Part shown: positions 36,236-45,434 of the stretch, piece after piece
Layout: each line of letters starts with the position of its first letter
Numbering within the stretch: position 1 is the stretch's first letter
Source: Campylobacterota bacterium
GTDB taxonomy: Bacteria; Campylobacterota; Campylobacteria; Campylobacterales; Hydrogenimonadaceae
Direction: 5' to 3'
Assembly (NCBI GenBank): GCA_013153475.1
Contig: JAADEJ010000086.1
Location: 1 to 60,183 of the forward strand
Length of the DNA: 60,183 bases
Translations under genes and position numbers: made by a program
Notes under the pieces: generated by a model
What the model was told of the DNA's origin: nothing
Databases searched by the model: none
Seen by the model: only the letters and a program-made list of their open reading frames with translations

Positions 36236-37057
36236 ATGGACAAAGAAGCCTATTTCATTCGACAATTCAGTTTTGACAAAGCGATCGGCGACGATGGGGC
36301 CATATTAGGTAATATGTGCGTGAGCCAGGATGCTTTTATGGAAGATGTGCACTTTAGGCGGGGGTGGCTGAGCCCGTATGAGATTGGCCGTAAAGCGATG
36401 CTGGTGAACCTCTCCGACGCCGTGGCCATGAACGCCAAACCCCGCTACGCGCTTCTTAGCGTGGCCCTGCCGCCCGATATGACAAAAAAGCAGATGAGAG
36501 AATTGGCCGAGGGCCTGTATGAGACGGCTAAGACTTTCGGGGTTCGGATTGTAGGGGGTGATACGGTGGTGAGTTTCAAACTGGAGATCTCCGTGACGGT
36601 ATTGGCCGATTGCCCCCGTCCACTGCGCCGAGACGGTATCAAAGTAGGAGACTGGCTGGCTTATACGGGTTTACCGGGGGAGGCGGCAAAGGCTTTGCGT
36701 AGACTCTTTGGCGGCAGTAGGGTCTCGCCCCGCTCCCGCTTCGTTCATCCCGTTTTAAGAGGCGCTTTTGTCTACAGAGCCGCCAGGCACCTGCGTGCCG
36801 GGATGGATCTTTCCGACGGCCTTTTCCATGATCTGGCCCGTTTGGCCGGTCGTAACCGGGTGGGATTTCGCTTTTTAAAACCTTTGCCAAAGTCCATGGC
36901 GTGCGCCGGCGAGGATTACGAGATGCTCGTGGCTGTCTCACCCCGCCGCAAACGGGCCCTTGCGCGCATTGCCCGTGCGACAAGGACACCCCTGACCTTT
37001 TTCGCCAAAGCTGGGCGGTACGCTTTTGTCAACCCCTGCCGGCCACACCACCGCTGA
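36236..37057 (+). CDS. thiL: Thiamine-monophosphate kinase
   Basis: GDDGAIL, SQDAFMEDVHFRR, LVNLSDAVAMNAKPRYALLSVALP, GGDTV, AGMDLSDGLFHDLARL. Confidence 0.9.
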   Translation: MDKEAYFIRQFSFDKAIGDDGAILGNMCVSQDAFMEDVHFRRGWLSPYEIGRKAMLVNLSDAVAMNAKPRYALLSVALPPDMTKKQMRELAEGLYETAKTFGVRIVGGDTVVSFKLEISVTVLADCPRPLRRDGIKVGDWLAYTGLPGEAAKALRRLFGGSRVSPRSRFVHPVLRGAFVYRAARHLRAGMDLSDGLFHDLARLAGRNRVGFRFLKPLPKSMACAGEDYEMLVAVSPRRKRALARIARATRTPLTFFAKAGRYAFVNPCRPHHR

Positions 37058-37128
37058 TTGCCCCTTTTTTGCCACAAATTTCTTCTATACTCTTCTCAAC
37101 TGCAACGGTAACAACAAAAGGAGCGTAC

Positions 37129-38337
37129 ATGAAACGATGGGGAATTTGGATCGCCCTGACGGCGACGGCGGCATTGGCCGATTATACAATGGTTTACGAT
37201 ATGGGAGATGCCAAGCAGACGATACGCTATAAAGACGCCAATCACGTCAAGGTCATAACCCAGTCGTCCGACGGCGAGAGCGGGGGGTATATGATTGTCG
37301 GTAAGAGAAAAGTGATGCTGGTGAAAAAGGGCAACAAGACCGAATATATCGACATGGATGAGATGGCGCAGCAGATGGGAGCTTTCAACCAGATTTTCGG
37401 TCAGGCGGCGGCACAGATGCCCCCCGAAGCGGGTGTCGGAGAGGAGACGGGTAACGGCAGTGTCAAAATGATCAAAAGAGTCGGCACCGCCAATGTGGCG
37501 GGAATCGTGGGCGAGCGATGGTTGATCGAGGTGAACGAGGGAGAAGGTCCCCAGAGAATGGAGGTGGTCGTCAGCGACGATCCGACGTTGGTAAAAGCCA
37601 TGAAGCGGATCGGCGAGGCGATGAATACCATGAGTATGGGCGACGCGATGGATTATACGTTGGATGGACACTACGTTTTGCTCAAAGCCGACGGAATAAC
37701 GCTAAAAAAATTCAGTCGTCGCGATATTCCCGCCGCCGAATTTAGCCTGCCCGCCGCCGTGGCTTCCAAAAAGACCAAAAGTGCCGTCACCCGCGACGGC
37801 AAAGCTCCCGTGCTTTGTCTGGGAAGCAAAGGAAATGGCCCGGCCAAACTATTGGGTCCCATGCTCAAATCTTCCGGCGGAGGGTGGAAATTGGTCAAAA
37901 GCAGCAATTGCATGGATATGATGGGCATTGTACTTGACAATGCCCTTTACCAAAAAGGCAACCGTTACATCGTCGTCTCACTCTCCAACGATCCCAACGA
38001 CAAGGGTGTGATTGCCCGCAACCGGGCCAACGGCATGAAGGTGGAAAATCTCAAACAGGGACGCATTCAAGGGGTGCGTTATCAGGAAGGGTTTGTGGCA
38101 CTTGCCAAACAGGAGGCGCTCAACGCCAGACTTCCTGGCGCGATGTTGGAGGTTTACGCGCCGAGCGGACGGCCCGATTTGGCGGCTTTTGTCCAAAAGA
38201 CCATAAATCTCAAGGCCTACAAAGCCGCCGCCAAAACGAAAAAGGGCACCAACACCCGTCCCAGCCCCGATGAACAGATGCAACAGCAGATGCAAAAGGC
38301 CACCGAGATGCTCAAAGGCCTCTTTGGAGGTATGTAA
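37129..38337 (+). CDS. Secreted hypothetical protein (DUF4412-like N-terminal region)
   Basis: Signal peptide MKRWGIWIALTATAALA; ATG preceded by AGGAG; QMQQQMQKATEMLKGLFGGM C-terminus. Confidence 0.75.
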   Translation: MKRWGIWIALTATAALADYTMVYDMGDAKQTIRYKDANHVKVITQSSDGESGGYMIVGKRKVMLVKKGNKTEYIDMDEMAQQMGAFNQIFGQAAAQMPPEAGVGEETGNGSVKMIKRVGTANVAGIVGERWLIEVNEGEGPQRMEVVVSDDPTLVKAMKRIGEAMNTMSMGDAMDYTLDGHYVLLKADGITLKKFSRRDIPAAEFSLPAAVASKKTKSAVTRDGKAPVLCLGSKGNGPAKLLGPMLKSSGGGWKLVKSSNCMDMMGIVLDNALYQKGNRYIVVSLSNDPNDKGVIARNRANGMKVENLKQGRIQGVRYQEGFVALAKQEALNARLPGAMLEVYAPSGRPDLAAFVQKTINLKAYKAAAKTKKGTNTRPSPDEQMQQQMQKATEMLKGLFGGM

Positions 38338-38338
38338 G

Positions 38339-39826
38339 ATGTCGGCGGCGCGGGGCGTTACAGCGCTCTGTCTGCTGGGTGTGTTGGTATGGGGTGGGAC
38401 GTCCAGGCAGGATTGCACCGGGATCGAGTCCGATATCGCCCGCGCGTTTCAGTCGCTTTTGCGCAAGGCCCGCAGTGTCGAAGCCCCGCCTAACGCCTGC
38501 GCCGTCAGCGTCACCATCCGCGCCGCTCAGAGCGACCGCGCGCTCGATGGCGCGAAGGAGGATAGCGTTGCGCGCGATCCGGTCGATTTCAACCAGGGGT
38601 ATGATTTTTACCTGCGCTCCATCAGCGATGTACTTTCGCGCCCCTTTTACCGCTACAACCTGGGCTATGCACCCAAACGCGCCAACAACAAAAACAGCTA
38701 CCACTACCGCATCGGCCCGCCGGTCGAGGCGATCGAGCCGCACGGGGTGGAAGTCTTTGCCAAAGAGACGATTGCCAAAAAGCATAGCGCGGGAAGCACC
38801 TGCGGTTTCAAGGTAGATGTGAATGTCGTCTGGCTAATCTCTTTGCCCCAAAACAGCGTCTCGGGCCTTGTGAAAGAGGGCAAAGGCAAGCCGCTCAAAA
38901 AGGGGCGAATCCGCTTCACGCGCAAAGGGCCCAACAACGGGGAGCAAAACCGTTTTGAGGCGCCGGTTCAAAACGGAGCGTTTCAAACTGAATCCAAACT
39001 TCCATCCGGCCACTACCGTATCGAGCTGATCGAGCCCAAAGCGTGTCAAAAACTGCTGGACGATGACTGGATCTTTCTCTCCGGTCACAATGCGCCTCTC
39101 AAACTCACCGTCGAGTGTGAAAGTCGTGAGCCTTTTTATGTCGTCGATACCGATACGGTCATCACCCGGCGCTACAAACCCACGGACGGCTACCGAGGCG
39201 CGACCGACACGCTTGAAGTGCGCAAAGAGATACATAACCGCCACTGGGTCTATATCGACGAGGAGGAGGGGCGGATTTTGCAGTTTCACCCGGATCGTTA
39301 CGCTTACATCTGGGCGATGGAGGAGTATTATGAACTGGATACCTCCGACTGTCTATATAAGAAGCGTATGCGTGGGTATTATGTCTCCAATGTGGGCGGT
39401 GATTATGTGATTGAGAGCCCGGACGCCGGATGGGGATTTGAGGATGAGACACCGTTGACTTTCAAGGAGCGTGACAACCTCAAAGGGGTGACGATCATTT
39501 GGGGCGCGCTTAAAAAAAGCGGCCGTTTGCGCAAAACCGTCACCTATCGTGACAAACTTCCCGATTTCATAAAAAAGCTCTATAACCAGTGGCAAAAATC
39601 GGGGCTAAGTCGCGCGCAGACACGCGAAATGATGGCGTTTCCTTTGGCTATGGTCCAATTGGAACCGGATAGGGCCTTTCGATGTGATGCCACCGTGACA
39701 TTCGAGAGTTTTATGGTGCCGTTAATTGATCCGACGGAAGATCCCAAGGTCACGTTTACCGTCTCCGTCCGCCCGGCAACGGCGGCGGAAAAGGAACGGA
39801 TGAAGCGGATGTGGCGGTTACGATAG
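38339..39826 (+). CDS. Secreted hypothetical protein, paired with the upstream gene
   Basis: Hydrophobic N-terminus MSAARGVTALCLLGVLVWGG; start 2 nt after the upstream stop. Confidence 0.7.
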   Translation: MSAARGVTALCLLGVLVWGGTSRQDCTGIESDIARAFQSLLRKARSVEAPPNACAVSVTIRAAQSDRALDGAKEDSVARDPVDFNQGYDFYLRSISDVLSRPFYRYNLGYAPKRANNKNSYHYRIGPPVEAIEPHGVEVFAKETIAKKHSAGSTCGFKVDVNVVWLISLPQNSVSGLVKEGKGKPLKKGRIRFTRKGPNNGEQNRFEAPVQNGAFQTESKLPSGHYRIELIEPKACQKLLDDDWIFLSGHNAPLKLTVECESREPFYVVDTDTVITRRYKPTDGYRGATDTLEVRKEIHNRHWVYIDEEEGRILQFHPDRYAYIWAMEEYYELDTSDCLYKKRMRGYYVSNVGGDYVIESPDAGWGFEDETPLTFKERDNLKGVTIIWGALKKSGRLRKTVTYRDKLPDFIKKLYNQWQKSGLSRAQTREMMAFPLAMVQLEPDRAFRCDATVTFESFMVPLIDPTEDPKVTFTVSVRPATAAEKERMKRMWRLR

Positions 39827-41242
39827 GAACAAAATCCAGAAGCTACCTATCCCGACAAAGATAACAAAATTGAGCAGGGTCATCAGCAGGCCGTTGCGGT
39901 AGAGCTCTTTGGAGCTCATGTATTCGCTGCTGACAAAGAGCACGTTGGCCGAAGAGCCCTGGGGGGTGATGGCGGCGTTGAAATTGGTGGCAAAAAGCAG
40001 CATCATCGCCAGCAGATAGGGCGGCACCCCCGCCTGGACGCCTACTTCCAGAAAGATCCCGTAGAGCGCCAGCAGTTGGGCGGTTTGCGAGACGAAAAGA
40101 TAGTGGATGAAGACGTAGGCGCCCACCAGCGTCAGGTAGACCATGGGCCAGCTCATGCCCGAAACGCCCGAAGCGATCAGGTCGCCGACGTATGTCATGA
40201 ATCCGAGTTTATCGAGATAGCTGCTGAGGGTGTAGAGGGTGGCGAACCAGATGAGGGTGGAGAGCGCTTCGCCCTGCAGCCGCATATCGGCCATGGTGAA
40301 AATGCGGGCAACCATCAAAATGCCCAGCCCCGCGAAGGCGACGGCGGTTTTGTCGATGCCGAGCGTTCCCGAGAGGGCCCAAAGAAGCACCATCCCTACG
40401 AACACGCCTCCTGTAATCCATTCATTGCGGTGGATGGATCCCATTTTTTCAAGTACTTCCCTGGCTTTGGCCGGGGCCTGGGGGGTGGTTTTGAGCTCGG
40501 GCGGGTAGATGCGCATCAGAAAGCGGGGGGCGATCAGAAAGGCCAGCAGCGCCGGAACAGCCGCGGCGACGAGCCAGCCGCCGAATGTGATATGTACCCC
40601 GAATTTCTCCGCTATCTTGGCCCCCAGCGGGTTGGCGGCCATGGCGGTAAGCCACAGGCTGGAGCTGATGGTCAGCCCCACCATGGAGTTCATCATCAAA
40701 TAAGCCCCCAGTTTTTTACGGGTACCGTCAGCCACTTTGGAACCGCTGTCGTGTGCCAGGGCGTTGACGATGGGAAAGAGCACCCCGGAGCGGGCGGTGT
40801 TGGAGGGGAAAGCGGGAGCGATGAGCATGTCGGTGGCCATCATGGAGTAGGCCAGCCCCAGGGTGGAGTGGCCGAATTTGCTGATGATGAGCATGGCGAT
40901 GCGTTTGCCGAGCCCCGATTTCACTACCGCCTGGGAGACCAGAAAGGCCGCGACGATGAGCAGAATGAACCCCTGCGAAAAACCCGAATAGGCTTCCTTC
41001 GGCGTCAATACGCCTGTCAAAACCGTCAGAGAAAGGGCCAGAACGGAGGCGACGAAGATGGGCATCAATCCTGAGATAATGGCGAAGATCGTGGCGAAAA
41101 AGAGGGTGAAAAGCCGCCACGCTTTGGGGTCGAGTCCTTCGGGCGGCGGCGCGAACCACAAAAGAACCGAGAGCCCGACCAGCACACTCCACAGGAGGAT
41201 TTGCCCTCTCTTTTTATGACGGTCGTGGCGGCGATGGGACAT
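39818..41242 (-). CDS. SLC13/DASS-family anion (dicarboxylate/sulfate) transporter
   Basis: About 12 hydrophobic segments; 'FPSNTARSGVLFPIVNALA', 'ITPQGSSANVLFVSSEYMSSKELYRNGLLMTLLNFV'. Confidence 0.88.
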   Translation of the reverse strand: MSHRRHDRHKKRGQILLWSVLVGLSVLLWFAPPPEGLDPKAWRLFTLFFATIFAIISGLMPIFVASVLALSLTVLTGVLTPKEAYSGFSQGFILLIVAAFLVSQAVVKSGLGKRIAMLIISKFGHSTLGLAYSMMATDMLIAPAFPSNTARSGVLFPIVNALAHDSGSKVADGTRKKLGAYLMMNSMVGLTISSSLWLTAMAANPLGAKIAEKFGVHITFGGWLVAAAVPALLAFLIAPRFLMRIYPPELKTTPQAPAKAREVLEKMGSIHRNEWITGGVFVGMVLLWALSGTLGIDKTAVAFAGLGILMVARIFTMADMRLQGEALSTLIWFATLYTLSSYLDKLGFMTYVGDLIASGVSGMSWPMVYLTLVGAYVFIHYLFVSQTAQLLALYGIFLEVGVQAGVPPYLLAMMLLFATNFNAAITPQGSSANVLFVSSEYMSSKELYRNGLLMTLLNFVIFVGIGSFWILFLS

Positions 41243-41306
41243 GGCGACTCCTTAAGAAAAGCTCTTGTACAATGAAGCATAACCAAATTTGACTGAGGAG
41301 AAAAAG

Positions 41307-42326
41307 ATGAAGCGACGGAGCTTTATGGGGCTTTTGACAGCCCTTTTTGCCCTGTGGGTCGCGGCGGCGCCCCTGCAGGCGAGGGATACGGGCGCATTGA
41401 GCGCGGCGAAAATCCGTCAGGCGGTGCAGGAGGCTTACGAGAAGTTCAAAAACGATGATAGCGGCAAGAACGCCGACTATATCCAGGCGCTGGCCAAAGT
41501 GGACCCCAAAATCTTCGGCATCAGCGTCGTCACCCGTGACGGCAGGGTTTTCGAGGCGGGAGATACGAAAGCGGCGGTCTCCATCCAGTCCATTTCCAAA
41601 GTCTTTACCGCTTCACTGGTGATGCGGCAGCACGGCGCGAAGTTTTTGCAGGAAAAGATCGGTGCCAACGCCACGGGGCTGCCGTTCAACTCGATCATGG
41701 CCATCGAGTTGCATCACGGCAGCGCCTCCAACCCCTTCGTCAACGCGGGTGCCATCCAGTCGACCAGCTGGGTGAGCGCCAGTGACTCGGCGGAGCGGTG
41801 GCTGAAGATCAAGAACAACATGGACGCCTACGCCGGACGTAAACTTCCCTTCAACGGGGAGGTCTACAAATCGGAAGTCAATGACAACAAGCGCAACCAG
41901 GCCATCGCCAAACTGCTGGACGCCTACGGCCGCATGGGTTCCGATCCGCTGGAAGCGACCACGGTCTATACCAAACAGTGTTCGGTCAACGTTACTTCCC
42001 ATGACCTGGGCGTCATGGGGGCTACGCTGGCCAATCACGGCGTCAATCCCGTCACCGGCGAACGGGTGCTTCAAGAAGCGTATGTTCCCAGGCTCCTGGC
42101 AGTTATGGCGACCGCCGGGCTCTACGACAACGCGGGCGACTGGCTCTTTGCCACCGGGGCGCCGGCCAAGAGCGGGGTAGGGGGCGGCCTTTTGACCGTC
42201 ATTCCTGGCAAGCTGGCCATCGGTGTGGTCTCGCCGCCGCTGGATAAGTACGGCAACAGCGTACGGGCCCAGAAGGCGACCATCTATATCATCGAGAAGT
42301 TGGGGCTCAACCCCTATGCCCAGTAA
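41307..42326 (+). CDS. glsA: Glutaminase, predicted exported (twin-arginine-like signal peptide)
   Basis: Glutaminase core FSIQSISKVFT-type (SIQSISKVF), NPFVNAGAIQS, GGLLTVIPGKLAIGVVSPPLDKYGNSVRA; N-terminus MKRRSFMGLLTALFALWVAAAPLQA. Confidence 0.9.
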   Translation: MKRRSFMGLLTALFALWVAAAPLQARDTGALSAAKIRQAVQEAYEKFKNDDSGKNADYIQALAKVDPKIFGISVVTRDGRVFEAGDTKAAVSIQSISKVFTASLVMRQHGAKFLQEKIGANATGLPFNSIMAIELHHGSASNPFVNAGAIQSTSWVSASDSAERWLKIKNNMDAYAGRKLPFNGEVYKSEVNDNKRNQAIAKLLDAYGRMGSDPLEATTVYTKQCSVNVTSHDLGVMGATLANHGVNPVTGERVLQEAYVPRLLAVMATAGLYDNAGDWLFATGAPAKSGVGGGLLTVIPGKLAIGVVSPPLDKYGNSVRAQKATIYIIEKLGLNPYAQ

Positions 42327-42335
42327 GGAGCGCGG

Positions 42336-43718
42336 ATGCGACGTCTATCTTTGATGGCCGCTTTGGCGGTGGTGTCCACCCTGGCGCAGGCCGCCGAACC
42401 GATCGCCGCACCTTCGGCGTCGGTAACGGATGAACGGCTCCCCTACGATCCCATACTCACCCGTACGCCCGAAGGTTTGCAAATCTACGACTCGGGTTGG
42501 AAAGTTTCCGGCGATATGCGTGCGGGATGGGTGGAATACGACTACTCCAACCCCTATCCCGCCAATCCCAACGTCAACAAAGGACATACCGATTCCAAAG
42601 GGTTCTACTTTATCCCGAAAGTCTCTTTGGAATCGCCCCGGTTCCACGGCTTCTCGGCAAAAATAACGGGGGCGGGCGTGACGGATTTCGGTTTGAACGA
42701 CGAAACGGAACAGAGCCGTACCTTCGCGCTGGGAACCGATCAGAAAAGTTACGCCATTTTGCAGGAGGCCTATCTTCGGTACAAAACGGAGGGGCATGAA
42801 GCGGTTGTGGGAGCCAAAGAGATCGTCACCCCCATGATCGACGCGGACGACTGGTATCTGCTGGCCGATACCTTTCAGGCCGCCTATTACATCAACAGCA
42901 CGGTATCCGATCTGAAGTGGGGATTGGCCTACTTTTACAAGATGGCGGGCCCGTGGGACAGCGGTGCGCGAAGCGGCAGCGAAGAGTATGCCAGCATGAG
43001 TGAGGCGAGTTTTCTTCCCGACGCGGTGAAAGACGCCGTAGGGGACGAAGGTGTCTATACCGCGGCGCTGGTTTTCACACCCGAACACCACAATCTTCAG
43101 CTTTGGGAGTATTACGGCAAGGATATGTACAATATCCTTTTCGCCCAGTACGACTATACGGACAAGTGGGAGAGCCTCTCTTACGATTTTGGTCTTCAAC
43201 TGATCCGTTTCGACGATGTGGGGGTGATGGAGGATTACGGCAGAGAACCCGGGAACGAGGGAATCGGTTATACCATCTATTCGGCCCGTTTCGACGGCAA
43301 ACTGGATAACGGCGTTGATTTTGCCACGGGAGCCAGTTTTTACAGTGACGGCGAAGGAACCGGCTATACGCTGGGTGCCTGGGGCGGCTACCCCTATTTC
43401 GCCAACGGGATGATTTTCCACTTCTTTGAAGCGGGTAGCCTGAGAAATGCTGACAGTTATAAAGTGCAACTCGGTTATGACCTCGCGCAAGTCGGCCTGG
43501 AGGGGTTCTGGGCCGGTACGCGGTGGACCTATTTCGATCTGGACGATCGTTACTCCTACAGCTCCGACGGCAAACCGCAGGACGGGATGAGCCTGTTGGG
43601 GTTTCGGCTCTCCTACAACCACCAAGGGTACTACTGCACCGCCACCTACGAAGCGGTCGATCTGGACAATGAACCGGATACCTGGGCGTTTCGTCTTATC
43701 GGAGGCATCACCTTTTAG
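42336..43718 (+). CDS. Outer-membrane porin (OprD-like)
   Basis: Signal peptide ending AQA; barrel protein ending ...RLIGGITF; 'VVGAKEIVTPMIDADDWYLLADTFQAAYY'. Confidence 0.8.
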   Translation: MRRLSLMAALAVVSTLAQAAEPIAAPSASVTDERLPYDPILTRTPEGLQIYDSGWKVSGDMRAGWVEYDYSNPYPANPNVNKGHTDSKGFYFIPKVSLESPRFHGFSAKITGAGVTDFGLNDETEQSRTFALGTDQKSYAILQEAYLRYKTEGHEAVVGAKEIVTPMIDADDWYLLADTFQAAYYINSTVSDLKWGLAYFYKMAGPWDSGARSGSEEYASMSEASFLPDAVKDAVGDEGVYTAALVFTPEHHNLQLWEYYGKDMYNILFAQYDYTDKWESLSYDFGLQLIRFDDVGVMEDYGREPGNEGIGYTIYSARFDGKLDNGVDFATGASFYSDGEGTGYTLGAWGGYPYFANGMIFHFFEAGSLRNADSYKVQLGYDLAQVGLEGFWAGTRWTYFDLDDRYSYSSDGKPQDGMSLLGFRLSYNHQGYYCTATYEAVDLDNEPDTWAFRLIGGITF

Positions 43719-43721
43719 TTT

Positions 43722-43882
43722 GACGCATGTCATGGGCCAGGCCCATGATATGGCGGGGATACCCGACGGCGGTGCATGGCACATCGCCTGCGGTTCCGAG
43801 CCTACGCGTTCTTCGCCTGGCGGCTCTCACCTCTGCACCCTCCTAAAGCTACGAATGTCATCGCATGCGAGACAATGCTTGA
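43722..43882 (+). repeat. Multi-hairpin intergenic element, copy B (inverted relative to copy A)
   Basis: Contains TCATGGGC-CAG-GCCCATGA (43730-43748) and CTGCACCCTCCTAAAGCTACGAA...CGAGACAATGCTTG, homologous to copy A. Confidence 0.75.
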
Positions 43883-43968
43883 AGCGTCGGAGTGCATTCT
43901 TGGATATTTTTACACTCTCATAATTTTTCCCATTCAAACAATCCGTCAAAAAACGCTATACTTCCCCT

Positions 43969-45057
43969 ATGAAAACCGACCGACTCTCACCCCTGACCCA
44001 TGCGCCGATCCAATTCCATTTTCGTCAGACTCCCGCCGATTTCACCGTCAACGAAATTCCGCTCTATCCGTTCAGCGGCGAGGGGGAGCATCTGGTGGCG
44101 ACGGTACGCAAAAAAGGGCTTGGAACCTGGGAGCTCGTGGAGATACTCAGTGCCCATCTGGGTATCAGGGCACGGGATATCGGATATGCCGGGCTCAAAG
44201 ACAAACACGCCATGACGGTGCAACATCTCTCTTTGCCCGCATCCGCCGAGGCGGCACTGGCCCGTTTTTCGCATCCTGACATCAAAATTTTAGACACCAT
44301 CCGACATCGCAACAAAATCCGCATGGGCCATCTGAAAGGGAACCGGTTTTTCATCCGACTCAAAAAGGTCTCACCCACAGACGCCCTGAAGCTCGATGAG
44401 GCGCTGGGATGGATCGCAGCCAACGGGATGCCCAACTATTTCGGGTACCAGCGTTTTGGCAAAAACGGCCGCAATTACGAAGACGCGGAAGCGATGCTGG
44501 CGGGAAAACTGAAGATACGGAACCGGCGCATGAGAGATTTTCTTCTTAGCGCCTACCAGTCGCACTATTTCAATCTATGGTTGAGCCGGCGGGTCGAAAT
44601 AGGGCGGCTTTTCGGGGGGCTTGACGTGCGTGAACTGGTACAGGTGTTCGCCTGGGAGAAACGGTTGGTGCAGAATCTTAAAGCGCAACCCCATTTTTTC
44701 AAGATATTGCCGGGGGAATTAATGGAACACTACCCTTTCGGCAAACTCTTTTTCGCCGAAGATACGGCAGCGGAGGCGCTACGGTTTTCGCAAAAAGATC
44801 TCTCTCCCACAGGGCCGCTCTCGGGAAAAAAACTCAAGAGAGCCGTGGGGTTGGCGGGAGAGACGGAAAAAGATTTCATACGCACGATCCCCGCTCTGGG
44901 CGGACGCCGTTACGGATGGGTTTGGCCGGAAGGTTTGCGCGGTGTCTATAAAAAAGAGTCGTGGCATTATGAGCTGAGTTTTACGCTCCCCAAAGGGAGT
45001 TACGCTACCGTTTTACTGGAGACGGTCGCCAACAGGCCGATGGTCGATCCCTGTTAG
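43969..45057 (+). CDS. truD: tRNA pseudouridine(13) synthase
   Basis: GYAGLKDKHAMTVQHLSLP, NYFGYQRFGKNGRN. Confidence 0.95.
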   Translation: MKTDRLSPLTHAPIQFHFRQTPADFTVNEIPLYPFSGEGEHLVATVRKKGLGTWELVEILSAHLGIRARDIGYAGLKDKHAMTVQHLSLPASAEAALARFSHPDIKILDTIRHRNKIRMGHLKGNRFFIRLKKVSPTDALKLDEALGWIAANGMPNYFGYQRFGKNGRNYEDAEAMLAGKLKIRNRRMRDFLLSAYQSHYFNLWLSRRVEIGRLFGGLDVRELVQVFAWEKRLVQNLKAQPHFFKILPGELMEHYPFGKLFFAEDTAAEALRFSQKDLSPTGPLSGKKLKRAVGLAGETEKDFIRTIPALGGRRYGWVWPEGLRGVYKKESWHYELSFTLPKGSYATVLLETVANRPMVDPC

Positions 45058-45434
45058 GCCTGCGAGATGGTTTGGGAGAGGCTTTTTAGCCGTTCCACCG
45101 CCTCTTTGGCGAATTCGTCGGTGAAACGGGCCTTGATGATGCGGCAATCCTCCACAAACTGATCGAACTCCTCGTCTTCATACATTTCGGTGGTTTCAAA
45201 ATGGATCTCCATCTCTTCTCTGAGCTCATCCATCACGCTTTTAAAGAAGGCGAACGCTTCCGGATGGCTCTGTTCCAAAGCTTCCATTTCCCTTTCGAGG
45301 GGTATCTCAACCGTACCGAAATAGGGATCGAGATCGATCATGTTCATAAAACCGTTTGCCTGCACTTCCTGTAGCAGTTTCTCGACCGCCTCGGCCGGTT
45401 GGGGCAAAGCCTTTTCTTTCTGTTCCTCACCCAT
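45054..45434 (-). CDS. Hypothetical acidic protein (about 126 aa)
   Basis: ATG at 45434 overlaps the end of the upstream gene, suggesting coupling. Confidence 0.65.
   Translation of the reverse strand: MGEEQKEKALPQPAEAVEKLLQEVQANGFMNMIDLDPYFGTVEIPLEREMEALEQSHPEAFAFFKSVMDELREEMEIHFETTEMYEDEEFDQFVEDCRIIKARFTDEFAKEAVERLKSLSQTISQA

Noticed and set aside
42345-43784. 479-aa minus-strand ORF antisense to the porin
   Set aside because: The porin has a signal peptide and terminal aromatic residue; the antisense ORF has neither support nor domains.
43776-44279. 167-aa plus ORF spanning hairpin element B and the truD start
   Set aside because: Overlaps truD out of frame and runs through the repeat; no protein features.
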